Below, one piece after another: positions 34,608-43,264 of a stretch of 53,405 nucleotides of DNA. The notes beneath the pieces are model-generated. The model had not been told where the DNA came from, did not search any database, and saw only the letters and a list, made by a program, of their open reading frames with translations. Origin of the DNA: an uncultured Parabacteroides sp. Lineage in GTDB: Bacteria > Bacteroidota > Bacteroidia > Bacteroidales > Tannerellaceae. Position 1 is the first letter of the stretch, and each line of letters opens with the position of its first letter. The position numbers and the translations under genes are program-made. Where the stretch lies: the NCBI GenBank assembly GCA_900541965.1, contig UQLN01000034.1:1-53405 (forward strand), read 5' to 3'.

Positions 34608-36542
34608 TTATTCGGCGTTATACTTCTTCAACAAATCTACTACACGGAGAATAGCTGCCACATTCATTCCAAATGAAATAGCTCCCCTACCTATAAACGG
34701 AGGATTTCCGTCAAACAATTCCGGTATTGTTCCGATACAATGTAATGACATTTCCTCTTCCATACTTATCAGCATACGTTCGGCAAATGGAACTCCGCCC
34801 TTTCCGAATACACGGAGATAAGCCTCCAAATAGGCACCTAACAACCACGGCCACGCGGTTCCCTGGTGATATGACAAATCGCGCTCATACTGCGGTCCGA
34901 CATAATAAGGTTTATATCCCTCACTTTTGGGGCTCAAAGAGCGCAATCCCTTCGGTGTCAGCAACTCTTTAGTAACAATATCGACTACAGCACGTTTCTG
35001 CAGACGAGTCAATGGAGAATAAGATAAAGCGACTGCAAATATCATATTCGGACGTACACTCCAGTCAACCATAGAGCCGTTCACCGAGTCAAACAAATAG
35101 TTACATCCATTTATAAATGTTTCGGGAAAAGAAACATCCACCGCTTTAATAATCTTATCATATTTTTCGATAGGCACTCCACCTGTCAGTTCTGTATAAA
35201 AACAAAGAGCATTATACCAAAGTGCATTAAACTCTACAATATAACCAGAACGGGGTACAACCGGTTTACCATTAATTGTAGAATTCATCCAGGTTATGGC
35301 TTTATCACGTCCATTAGCAAATAATAAACCATTATCCATCAATTTCATATCAGGATGTTTCTGACCGGCAATATATTCGATAATCTGATAAATAATATCT
35401 GCATACAATTCACGTGCACGTTCCAAACCTACACTCTTTGCATATTGCTGGATGGCCCAAATAGCCCACAGACCCACATCAGGATGTTCTATCTCACGAA
35501 TAACTGAGTCAAACCGATTATGCTCCATAAATGCTTTCAAAGCAGGTATTGCTGTATGCATAATCTTCTCAAATCGAACAGGATCGTCTATAGACAATGT
35601 ACATCCAGGAAGAGCAATGAACAAATCTCTCGCTCTTACTTTAAACCAAGGATAGCCTGCCAACAGATAGGCATCATCATCCTTCGGACGGAAATAAAGT
35701 TGTTGTGCCGAATTCTTCAAACAGTTGAAAAAACTTGTACGCGGTGTACGTACATCCACTTCTGTTTCATACAGGCTTTTCAGACGGGTAGTAGCTACTG
35801 CACTATCACCAGCACTAAAGAAAATAGATTCACCTTTTTTAATCGGAACTTCGAAATATCCGGGAACGTATAAATCCTCCTTATAGGGATAACCTCTCTC
35901 CTGTTCTTTGGGATATTCAATACCGTTGTACCAATAGGGTTCATATACAAACTTCACCTTTTTACTAAATTGCATATACAACTCAGGATACCCCTGATAC
36001 ATGCATGTTTTTATACCATTGGTAACTTCCGTATAAGATTGGTTCACATTTCCATTTGCATGGGTTAGCTCTTTCACACTGCGAAATGCCAAAAACGGAC
36101 GAAATCTTAATGTTGTGGCAGAATGGGCGTCTTCCAATGTATACTTAATCATAATACGATTCTCTGCCAAAGAAAAGACCTTTTCCTTTGAGAAAATAAC
36201 GCCTCCTACCCTATATACAGTACGAGGTACCGTATCACAACTATATTCCCGGATATATTTATGTCCTTTTGGACTATAATTATTTCCCTGGTACTTATGT
36301 AATCCAAGATTAAATTCCGCACCATGCTGGATCACCGTTTCGTCAAAAGATGATAACAACACATGGTTCTCATCATCCAACTCCGGAACAGGCATGACCA
36401 GCAATCCGTGGTATTTTCTTGTATTACAATCAACAACAGTTGTACAATGATAAGCCCCTTTTCGATTAGTACGAAGTACCTCACGAGCTAATGACTCCTC
36501 CAGGTTTATCATCACTGTCTTGTCAAATTTAAGATAACTCAT
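34608..36542 (-). CDS. Glycogen debranching enzyme (amylo-alpha-1,6-glucosidase, archaeal type)
   Basis: A 644-residue protein: an N-terminal beta-sandwich of about 230 residues (EVLRTNRKGAYHCTTVVDCNTRKYHGLLV), then an (alpha/alpha)6 barrel (DAYLLAGYPWFKVRARDLFIALPG, DNGLLFANGRDKAITWMNS, YHQGTAWPWLLGAYLEAYLR). This is the layout of the archaeal-type GDE family, which removes alpha-1,6-linked glucose from limit dextrins. It is the first gene of the minus-strand glycogen operon and has a well-matched promoter. Confidence 0.92.
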   Translation of the reverse strand: MSYLKFDKTVMINLEESLAREVLRTNRKGAYHCTTVVDCNTRKYHGLLVMPVPELDDENHVLLSSFDETVIQHGAEFNLGLHKYQGNNYSPKGHKYIREYSCDTVPRTVYRVGGVIFSKEKVFSLAENRIMIKYTLEDAHSATTLRFRPFLAFRSVKELTHANGNVNQSYTEVTNGIKTCMYQGYPELYMQFSKKVKFVYEPYWYNGIEYPKEQERGYPYKEDLYVPGYFEVPIKKGESIFFSAGDSAVATTRLKSLYETEVDVRTPRTSFFNCLKNSAQQLYFRPKDDDAYLLAGYPWFKVRARDLFIALPGCTLSIDDPVRFEKIMHTAIPALKAFMEHNRFDSVIREIEHPDVGLWAIWAIQQYAKSVGLERARELYADIIYQIIEYIAGQKHPDMKLMDNGLLFANGRDKAITWMNSTINGKPVVPRSGYIVEFNALWYNALCFYTELTGGVPIEKYDKIIKAVDVSFPETFINGCNYLFDSVNGSMVDWSVRPNMIFAVALSYSPLTRLQKRAVVDIVTKELLTPKGLRSLSPKSEGYKPYYVGPQYERDLSYHQGTAWPWLLGAYLEAYLRVFGKGGVPFAERMLISMEEEMSLHCIGTIPELFDGNPPFIGRGAISFGMNVAAILRVVDLLKKYNAE

Positions 36543-36605
36543 ATATATTTGGTTTTAAGTTTACGATTTAAAACTATAACTATAAAATTGATAGTATATC
36601 AAGAC

Positions 36606-36637
36606 CAAATGTATTACTTAAAAAATAAAAAAACAAA
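36606..36637 (-). promoter_or_regulatory. Promoter of the debranching enzyme/GT4/GH57 operon
   Basis: On the minus strand, TTTG (36634-36637) is followed after 20 nt by TACATTTG (36606-36613), a full match to the consensus. The leader to the ATG at 36542 is about 60 nt. Confidence 0.8.
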
Positions 36638-36659
36638 TTCCCTTTCATATTTATTTAGA

Positions 36660-37008
36660 ATTCACAATAATCAAAAATCTTAATCTTCTTGATAAATAAG
36701 ATTTTAACAAAAACATATTTTCTATAGCTGTGTTTTCTAACATGTTTATTGATGTTAAAATCCTTATTTAAAAAGATAATGACATTATTCTCAGAGTCCG
36801 GAATAATGGTAAAATATTTAACCCTTGGATATATCTACAACAGGAAGGATTGGAAAACAAAGTATCCAACATTGGTTCCCACATAGTTAAAATATAAGCA
36901 AACAAGCCCATTATCAGAATATCACAAAACTTAACAAGCTAATAATAAGGAGATAACCGAATGTTACTAATTTTAGGCAACGATATAGTATTATTAAAAT
37001 ATTCATCG
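36660..37008. other. AT-rich gene-free region with two inverted repeats
   Basis: No gene is supported in the 530-bp gap 36543-37072. Two inverted repeats are visible. ATAAGATTTTAAC (36696-36708) faces GTTAAAATCCTTAT (36754-36767), with one extra base. CATTATTC (36783-36790) faces GAATAATG (36801-36808). The gap separates the divergent glycogen operon and the carboxynorspermidine gene. A 20-codon frame at 36961 follows AAGGAG but ends within the promoter region. Confidence 0.4.
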
Positions 37009-37016
37009 TATTTTTG
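37009..37016 (+). promoter_or_regulatory. -7 promoter element for the CANSDH-bcp-recA genes
   Basis: TATTTTTG matches TAnnTTTG, 57 nt before the ATG at 37073. No clear -33 element is seen. Confidence 0.5.
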
Positions 37017-37072
37017 TCGTTAGGTTTAAAACCTTGTAAATCGTATATTAACAAGATTAATTCTATTTGTAA

Positions 37073-38269
37073 ATGGGAAGAGTATTAGTTATTGGTGCAG
37101 GAGGGGTAAGTACCGTTGCTGTTAAGAAGATTGCAATGAATGCAGACGTCTTTACCGATATTATGGTGGCAAGCCGTACAATAAGTAAATGCGATGAAAT
37201 TGCTGCAGATATTACAAATGTAAAGATACAGACAGCTCAGGTAAATGCCGACAATGTAGACGAACTAGTCGCTTTGTTCAACTCCTTCAAACCGGATTTA
37301 GTTGTAAACCTGGCTTTGCCGTACCAGGACCTCTCCATCATGGACGCCTGTTTAGCTTATGGCGTCAGTTATCTGGATACAGCCAACTATGAGCCGCTGG
37401 ATGAAGCAAAATATGAATACAGCTGGCAATGGGCTTACAAAGATCGTTTTGAGAAAGCAGGACTAACTGCAATTCTGGGATGTGGTTTCGACCCGGGAGT
37501 AACAGGTGTATATACAGCTTATGCAGCTAAACATCATTTTAAAGAAATTCAATACCTGGATATTGTAGATTGTAATGCAGGCGACCATCACAAAGCTTTT
37601 GCTACAAACTTCAATCCAGAGATAAATATCCGCGAAATTACACAACGTGGCAAATATTTTGAAAACGGAAAATGGATTGAAACAGACCCTCTGTCTGTAC
37701 ATCAGCCACTAATCTATCCTAATATAGGTCCACGCGAATCCTATTTAATGTATCATGAAGAGTTGGAAAGTCTGACAAAGAATTTCCCAACTATCAAACG
37801 TGCCCGTTTCTGGATGACATTCGGACAGGAATATCTGACTCATTTACGTGTAATTCAAAATATCGGTATGTCCCGCATAGACCCGGTTATGTACAATGGA
37901 CAGGAAATTGTTCCTATACAGTTTCTCAAAGCAGTTCTTCCTAATCCGGGAGATTTAGGAGAAAATTATACAGGCGAAACATCTATCGGATGCCGTATCC
38001 GTGGTATTGATAAAGAAGGAAAAGATCGTACTTATTACGTGTATAATAACTGCAGCCATGAAGCCGCTTACAAAGAAACCGGTGCACAAGCTGTCAGCTA
38101 CACCACAGGTGTTCCCGCTATGATTGGTGCAAAACTCTTCATGAAGGGACTTTGGAAAAAAGCTGGTGTTTGGAATGTTGAAGAATTCGATCCGGATCCA
38201 TTCATGAAGGAACTAAATGAACAAGGTTTGCCTTGGCATGAACTGTTCGATGTTAATATTGAATTATAA
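37073..38269 (+). CDS. Carboxynorspermidine dehydrogenase (saccharopine dehydrogenase family)
   Basis: A 398-residue protein with an N-terminal NAD(P)-binding motif (VLVIGAGGVSTVAV) and the family segments YLDTANYEP, GCGFDPGVTGVYTAY and CNAGDH. In Bacteroidetes this enzyme condenses aspartate semialdehyde with a diamine to give carboxy(nor)spermidine, the first step of the alternative polyamine route. The decarboxylase partner (NspC) is not in the window. bcp and recA follow at 24 and 11 nt, so they may be co-transcribed. Confidence 0.88.
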   Translation: MGRVLVIGAGGVSTVAVKKIAMNADVFTDIMVASRTISKCDEIAADITNVKIQTAQVNADNVDELVALFNSFKPDLVVNLALPYQDLSIMDACLAYGVSYLDTANYEPLDEAKYEYSWQWAYKDRFEKAGLTAILGCGFDPGVTGVYTAYAAKHHFKEIQYLDIVDCNAGDHHKAFATNFNPEINIREITQRGKYFENGKWIETDPLSVHQPLIYPNIGPRESYLMYHEELESLTKNFPTIKRARFWMTFGQEYLTHLRVIQNIGMSRIDPVMYNGQEIVPIQFLKAVLPNPGDLGENYTGETSIGCRIRGIDKEGKDRTYYVYNNCSHEAAYKETGAQAVSYTTGVPAMIGAKLFMKGLWKKAGVWNVEEFDPDPFMKELNEQGLPWHELFDVNIEL

Positions 38270-38293
38270 TATCAAGCAAAAATAAAAAGATAT

Positions 38294-38752
38294 ATGGCAA
38301 TACAAATAGGAGATAAAGTTCCTGAAGTACTTGGGCTTGACCAAAACGGAAAAGAAATAAAATCAAGCGATTTCAAAGGGAAAAAGCTGGCACTTTATTT
38401 CTACCCGAAAGATAACACCAGCGGTTGTACAGCCGAAGCTTGCAGTTTACGTGATGGCTATGAGGAATTGAGAGCAGCCGGTTATGAAGTGATAGGTGTA
38501 AGCAAGGATAGTGCTAAGTCTCATCAGGGGTTTATTGAAAAACAAAATTTACCTTTCAGCCTCATCGCCGACACCGACACTACTTTACAGCAAGAATTCG
38601 GGGTATGGGCAGAAAAGAAAATGTACGGACGTTCATACATGGGGACTCTCCGTACGACCTTTATTATTAATGAAGAGGGCATTGTAACTCATATCATTAG
38701 TTCAAAAGAGGTAAAGACTAAAGACCATGCAAATCAAATCCTTAAACTATAA
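38294..38752 (+). CDS. bcp: Thioredoxin-dependent thiol peroxidase (BCP-type peroxiredoxin)
   Basis: A 152-residue peroxiredoxin. The peroxidatic Cys is in TSGCTAEAC, with the resolving Cys five residues later, as in atypical two-Cys BCP proteins. YFYPKDNT and the catalytic Thr context are kept. It detoxifies peroxides in the cytosol. recA starts 11 nt downstream. Confidence 0.95.
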   Translation: MAIQIGDKVPEVLGLDQNGKEIKSSDFKGKKLALYFYPKDNTSGCTAEACSLRDGYEELRAAGYEVIGVSKDSAKSHQGFIEKQNLPFSLIADTDTTLQQEFGVWAEKKMYGRSYMGTLRTTFIINEEGIVTHIISSKEVKTKDHANQILKL

Positions 38753-38763
38753 CAATTAAGATA

Positions 38764-39807
38764 ATGGCAAAAGAGGATAATTTATTTGAAGAAGGTAAGC
38801 AACCTACTGCAGGAAAAATAGCTGTAAACGCAGACAAATTGAAAGCATTACGTGCTGCAATGGATAAAATCGAAAAAGATTTCGGAAAAGGATCCATCAT
38901 GAAATTAGGTGATGAAAATATTGAAAACATAGAAGTCATCCCTACCGGATCTATCGGATTAAATGCAGCACTGGGTGTAGGAGGCTACCCCAAAGGACGT
39001 ATTATCGAAATATATGGTCCGGAATCTTCTGGTAAAACAACTTTGGCAATCCATGCGATCGCTGAAGCTCAGAAAATGGGAGGTATTGCTGCTTTTATTG
39101 ATGCAGAACATGCTTTTGACCGCTTTTATGCAGAAAAGTTAGGTGTTGATGTGGAAAATCTATGGATTTCACAACCGGATAACGGAGAGCAGGCTCTAGA
39201 AATTGCAGACCAGTTAATCCGTTCATCTGCTGTAGACATTGTTGTTATAGACTCAGTTGCCGCCCTGACCCCGAAAGCCGAACTGGAAGGAGATATGGGT
39301 GATAGTAAAATGGGATTACAAGCTCGTTTAATGTCTCAGGCTCTTCGCAAACTAACAGCTGCTATCAATAAAACAAATACCACTTGTATTTTTATCAATC
39401 AGTTGCGTGACAAGATTGGTGTTATGTTTGGTAACCCGGAAACAACAACAGGTGGTAATGCTCTGAAATTCTATGCTTCCGTACGTTTGGATATCCGTCG
39501 TATCGGACAACTAAAAGATGGAGATGAAGTTAAAGGAAATCAGGCTCGTGTTAAAGTTGTAAAAAACAAGGTTGCACCTCCTTTCCGCAAAGCAGAATTT
39601 GATATCATGTTTGGTGCAGGTATTTCCCGTTCCGGAGAAATCATAGATTTGGGTACAGAATTGAATATCATTAAAAAAAGCGGTTCATGGTACAGTTATA
39701 ACGATACCAAATTAGGTCAGGGACGAGATGCTGCAAAACAATGTGTTGCCGACAATCCTGAACTGGCGGAAGAATTATCTGCTTTAATTTTTGAAAAATT
39801 GAAATAA
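38764..39807 (+). CDS. recA: Recombinase RecA
   Basis: A 347-residue recombinase. The Walker A is GPESSGKTT, MAW-motif residues follow in EHAFDRFYAEKLGVD, and loop L2 contains GVMFGNPETTTGGNALKFYASVRLDIRR. It forms filaments on single-stranded DNA and drives repair and the SOS response. No LexA-type box was recognised upstream. It is placed behind bcp rather than under its own clear promoter. Confidence 0.98.
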   Translation: MAKEDNLFEEGKQPTAGKIAVNADKLKALRAAMDKIEKDFGKGSIMKLGDENIENIEVIPTGSIGLNAALGVGGYPKGRIIEIYGPESSGKTTLAIHAIAEAQKMGGIAAFIDAEHAFDRFYAEKLGVDVENLWISQPDNGEQALEIADQLIRSSAVDIVVIDSVAALTPKAELEGDMGDSKMGLQARLMSQALRKLTAAINKTNTTCIFINQLRDKIGVMFGNPETTTGGNALKFYASVRLDIRRIGQLKDGDEVKGNQARVKVVKNKVAPPFRKAEFDIMFGAGISRSGEIIDLGTELNIIKKSGSWYSYNDTKLGQGRDAAKQCVADNPELAEELSALIFEKLK

Positions 39808-39824
39808 TCATATTCGTAGACTCT

Positions 39825-39885
39825 CATATAAAAACAGCACGTAACAAAGCAATAAAACGGCTTGTTTCGCGCTGTTTTTCATATG
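39825..39885 (+). terminator. Terminator of the recA transcript
   Basis: CATATAAAAACAGC (39825-39838) faces GCTGTTTTTCATATG (39871-39885) with an additional inner stem (AACAA/TTGTT). The T5 run lies in the distal arm. It is near-symmetric, so it may also serve folK on the opposite strand. Confidence 0.7.
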
Positions 39886-39894
39886 ATACTTAAT

Positions 39895-40287
39895 TCAAAA
39901 GACAGAAAGAGTACGAAGAAGTGAACGAACATAATCCCGTTGTAGATCTTCGGGCTTCAAGACCTGATCATTCCATTGGAGCAAATCAATATCTATAGGA
40001 ATATTTCCTTGTACTTTACTCTCAGGAGTACGTCCTAATGTACGCTCTACCTCTTTCAATATCTTATTTATTTCATCCGGATAGCTGGAAGTATATGCAA
40101 TAGCTACCTGATTCAAAAACAAGCCTGTTTTTATATCCCCGATAGGCTCTGTATAAACCGGTTCGGAAAAATGAATAGAAACAAAGTTGTTACGTAATAA
40201 ATCGTTGGCTGCCGCAATATTTATTTCACTGTTTCTATTGGCACCCAAACTCAAAATAATTTTATTCAATAATTCAAACTCCATCAT
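39895..40287 (-). CDS. folK: 2-amino-4-hydroxy-6-hydroxymethyldihydropteridine diphosphokinase
   Basis: A 130-residue HPPK-like protein of folate synthesis, shorter than the usual 155-165 residues. SLGANRN is the N-terminal motif. GRTPESKVQGNIPIDIDLLQWND carries the two Asp residues (DID) that bind magnesium. RDYVRSLL corresponds to the end of the core domain. Its promoter region is shared with feoAB. Confidence 0.85.
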   Translation of the reverse strand: MMEFELLNKIILSLGANRNSEINIAAANDLLRNNFVSIHFSEPVYTEPIGDIKTGLFLNQVAIAYTSSYPDEINKILKEVERTLGRTPESKVQGNIPIDIDLLQWNDQVLKPEDLQRDYVRSLLRTLSVF

Positions 40288-40306
40288 TCCATTCTTTTTA
40301 CTGCCA

Positions 40307-40314
40307 CAAAACTA
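40307..40314 (-). promoter_or_regulatory. -7 promoter element for folK
   Basis: TAGTTTTG on the minus strand matches TAnnTTTG, 20 nt before the folK ATG. Confidence 0.5.
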
Positions 40315-40319
40315 AAAAA

Positions 40320-40339
40320 AATACCGACTAGTAGGTATT
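40320..40339. promoter_or_regulatory. Palindromic operator candidate between folK and feoAB
   Basis: AATACC-G-ACTAGT-A-GGTATT is a 20-bp palindrome with a single mismatched pair. It overlaps the -33 region of feoAB and sits 6 nt upstream of the folK -7 element. Its size and position fit a dimeric metal-dependent repressor such as a Fur or DtxR-type protein; the identity of the protein is inference. Confidence 0.65.
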
Positions 40340-40368
40340 GTCTGCCAAATCATTTCATAGTACCTTTG
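40338..40368 (+). promoter_or_regulatory. Promoter of feoAB
   Basis: TTG (40338-40340), a 20-nt spacer and TACCTTTG (40361-40368). The expected transcript start is only about 12 nt before ATG 40387. Confidence 0.7.
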
Positions 40369-40386
40369 CATGAGATTTTAGTAAAG

Positions 40387-42873
40387 ATGAGACTATCAGA
40401 ACTTCGCACAGGCGAAAAAGGGATTATAGTAAAGGTAATGGGACGCGGTGCTTTCCGTAAACGCATTATCGAAATGGGATTTATCAGAGGTAAAGAAGTG
40501 GATGTCATTCAGAATGCACCACTAAAAGACCCCATTCATTATCGCGTTATGGGTTATGATGTCTCCTTGCGTCGAAACGATGCCGCAATGATCGAAGTTG
40601 TCAGTACTGTCGATTTAGAAAATGAAGAATTTCGACAAGAGCCGGAGAAACATATTATCAATTCATATACAATATCTTCAGAAGAGAACCTTCAGGCAAT
40701 GGCTCTTCGTAAAGGTAAAACAATCAACATAGCCTTAGTTGGAAATCCCAATTGCGGAAAAACATCTTTATTCAATTTTGCTTCCGGAGCACACGAGCAT
40801 GTAGGAAACTACAGTGGTGTGACTGTTGATGCAAAAGAAGGAACTTTCCACCAAAATGGATATACCTTTAAAATAGTAGACTTACCAGGAACTTATTCTC
40901 TGTCTGCCTATACACCTGAAGAACTTTATGTTCGTAAACACCTGAATGAAGAACATCCGGATGTAGTAATCAATGTTGTGGATGCATCCAATCTGGAACG
41001 AAACCTATATTTAACATGCCAGCTAATCGATATGGATGTCCGTATGGTTATAGCTCTCAACATGTATGATGAACTACAAGAACACGGCGACAAATTTGAC
41101 CACGAATCCTTATCTCGAATGATTGGAACCCCTATTGTTCCGACTATCAGCAAAACCGGATTTGGCATTGAAGATTTATTCAACCGGGTAATCAAAGTAT
41201 ACGAAGAAGAAGATCCTGTACTCCGTCATATTCATATTAATTACGGTGAAGTGCTGGAAAAAGCAATATACAACGTAAGACATGAATTAAAGCAAAACGG
41301 AAATGTCGGAAAAAGTTTATCTAAGCGTTATCTTGCTATCAAGTTACTGGAAGGTGACCCTAAAATAGACGCTTTTGTAAAAGCTTTACCTGGCTCGGAT
41401 TCTGTTATCCTCGAGCGTGACCATGCAGCTAACGAAATAGAAAAACTACTGAACGAAGATTGTGAGACAGCTTTTACCGACGCTCGCTACGGTTTCATAT
41501 CCGGAGCTTTGCGGGAGACTTTTGAGCAAAATAAAATAAAGGAAGCTACCAGCACACAAATTATCGACTTGTTTGTCACCCATAAAGTATTAGGTTTTCC
41601 CATCTTCATCTTGTTCATGTGGGTAATGTTTGAAGCAACTTTCCGCTTAGGGGAATACCCCAAAGAGTGGATAGAATCACTGGTAAGCATAATCGGTGAT
41701 TTTGTTCGCAGCCATATGGATGAGGGACCGTTCAAAGATCTTTTGGTAGATGGTATTATAGGTGGTGTCGGTGGAGTTATCGTATTCTTGCCGAACATCC
41801 TTATACTTTATTTGTTCATTTCATTCATGGAGGATTCCGGATACATGGCACGTGCTGCATTTATCATGGATAAAATCATGCACAAAATGGGATTACACGG
41901 AAAATCATTTATTCCATTGGTAATGGGATTCGGTTGTAATGTCCCGGCTATTATGGCATCCCGTACCATTGAAAGCCGCAATAGCCGGATGATAACCATG
42001 CTTGTCAACCCATTAATGAGTTGTAGTGCCCGTCTGCCGGTATATGTATTACTGGTCGGAGCATTTTTTCCTAACAACGCAAGTGTTATCTTGCTTTCAT
42101 TATATGTAACCGGTATTTTACTGGCAGTAATAATGGCACGTATATTCAAACGTACCTTATTTAAGGAAGAGGAAGTGCCATTTGTTATGGAATTACCCCC
42201 ATATCGAATGCCTACCGGCAAATCCATCCTCATTCATATGTGGGAAAAAGCACGCCAATATCTACATAAAATGGGAGGAGTCATACTGGTTGCTTCTATT
42301 ATAATATGGTTTCTCGGCTATTTTCCACGTCAGACTGAAAAAGGAGACATTTATGACAAACAGATCGCAGAAATAGAACAATCAGAAACTAATCCGGAAA
42401 CAAAAGCAGAAACATTAACAGAATTACAACATCTGAAAAAAATAGAACATCAGCAAAATTCTTATATAGGACGCATCGGTCAAGCGGTTCAACCGATATT
42501 AGCCCCGTTAGGATTTGACTGGAAAATGAGTGTCAGTCTACTAACAGGGATGGCAGCTAAAGAAGTAGTTGTCAGCACTCTTAGTGTATTATATACAGGA
42601 GAAGCAGACGACAGTCAAGCCCTGTCCGAACGACTGAAGCAGGATAGAAATGCAGAAGGACAACTTGTATTCACCCCTCTTATTGCTCTTAGCCTGATGC
42701 TATTTGTCTTAATTTATTTTCCATGTATTGCTACCATATCTGCAATCGTACATGAAGCCGGTTCCTGGAAATGGGGAATATTTGTCATAGTTTATACATG
42801 TGCCCTTGCCTGGATTGTTTCATTTATTGTATTCCAGACAGGAAGTTTACTAATTAACTTGTTTAAAGGATGA
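40387..42873 (+). CDS. feoB: Fused FeoA-FeoB ferrous iron transporter
   Basis: An 828-residue protein. Residues 1-75 are a FeoA SH3-like domain (LRTGEKGIIVKVMGRGAFRKRIIEMGF). Next is the FeoB G-protein domain with GNPNCGKTSLFN (P-loop) and DLPGTYSL, then the GDI domain and the membrane part with Gate motifs (GYMARAAFIMD, GFGCNVPAIMASRTI). It imports Fe2+ across the inner membrane. ATG 40387 is chosen because the upstream TTG at 40366 lies inside the -7 element. A palindromic operator candidate overlaps the promoter, and a Cys-rich FeoB-associated gene overlaps its 3' end. Confidence 0.96.
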   Translation: MRLSELRTGEKGIIVKVMGRGAFRKRIIEMGFIRGKEVDVIQNAPLKDPIHYRVMGYDVSLRRNDAAMIEVVSTVDLENEEFRQEPEKHIINSYTISSEENLQAMALRKGKTINIALVGNPNCGKTSLFNFASGAHEHVGNYSGVTVDAKEGTFHQNGYTFKIVDLPGTYSLSAYTPEELYVRKHLNEEHPDVVINVVDASNLERNLYLTCQLIDMDVRMVIALNMYDELQEHGDKFDHESLSRMIGTPIVPTISKTGFGIEDLFNRVIKVYEEEDPVLRHIHINYGEVLEKAIYNVRHELKQNGNVGKSLSKRYLAIKLLEGDPKIDAFVKALPGSDSVILERDHAANEIEKLLNEDCETAFTDARYGFISGALRETFEQNKIKEATSTQIIDLFVTHKVLGFPIFILFMWVMFEATFRLGEYPKEWIESLVSIIGDFVRSHMDEGPFKDLLVDGIIGGVGGVIVFLPNILILYLFISFMEDSGYMARAAFIMDKIMHKMGLHGKSFIPLVMGFGCNVPAIMASRTIESRNSRMITMLVNPLMSCSARLPVYVLLVGAFFPNNASVILLSLYVTGILLAVIMARIFKRTLFKEEEVPFVMELPPYRMPTGKSILIHMWEKARQYLHKMGGVILVASIIIWFLGYFPRQTEKGDIYDKQIAEIEQSETNPETKAETLTELQHLKKIEHQQNSYIGRIGQAVQPILAPLGFDWKMSVSLLTGMAAKEVVVSTLSVLYTGEADDSQALSERLKQDRNAEGQLVFTPLIALSLMLFVLIYFPCIATISAIVHEAGSWKWGIFVIVYTCALAWIVSFIVFQTGSLLINLFKG

Positions 42874-43103
42874 CAATTATGTGGCAGGATATAGCAATCA
42901 TCATTATCGGTATTTTTATCGTTGTCAACATCGGTTTTAAAATATATAAATTTCTGACACGCCCCGCAACTAAAAACAATCCTTGCTGCGGTTGCCAAGG
43001 ATGTAATCTAAAAAAAGAAATAATTGCCAATAAATCAGCTAAAAATAAAAACTTAACCAAATCTCCTACCTCATCTTCCAAAGACAGACCATCCTGTAAA
43101 TAA
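42870..43103 (+). CDS. FeoB-associated Cys-rich membrane protein
   Basis: A 77-residue protein overlapping the feoB stop by 4 nt (ATGA); the start could also be ATG 42879. One N-terminal transmembrane helix (IAIIIIGIFIVVNIGFKIYKFL) is followed by a CCGCQGC cluster and a basic, Ser-rich tail. This matches the small FeoB-associated family that accompanies feoB in many bacteria. The cysteines may bind iron or assist transport, a role known only by association. Confidence 0.85.
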   Translation: MTIMWQDIAIIIIGIFIVVNIGFKIYKFLTRPATKNNPCCGCQGCNLKKEIIANKSAKNKNLTKSPTSSSKDRPSCK

Positions 43104-43127
43104 CTATCGTTGACAGTTTCTGCCGTA

Positions 43128-43146
43128 TTGTCATGAATTATGACAA
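43128..43146. promoter_or_regulatory. Inverted repeat upstream of dnaK
   Basis: TTGTCAT and ATGACAA are separated by 5 nt and lie 119 nt before the dnaK ATG. It is a possible operator. It does not match the CIRCE element of HrcA. No clear -33/-7 pair was found for dnaK. Confidence 0.4.
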
Positions 43147-43264
43147 GAGAACTTTTCCAATCCTTCCGTTGTTACTTTGGCATATGATTTGTACAACAGT
43201 TTGTGCAGCTCGATAAGAGTAGCAATTATAAAGGAAATAATAACAATTAAAATATTTATCAATT

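Noticed and set aside
36961..37023. A 20-codon leader peptide after AAGGAG
   Set aside because: The -7 element of the downstream gene lies inside it, so it would not be on that transcript. Chance is likely in AT-rich DNA.
40366..40386. TTG start extending FeoA by seven residues
   Set aside because: The TTG is part of the promoter -7 element and the expected transcript begins after it. ATG 40387 gives the usual FeoA start.
43104..43264. CIRCE element before dnaK
   Set aside because: The inverted repeat found (TTGTCAT/ATGACAA) does not match the CIRCE sequence or its 9-nt spacer.
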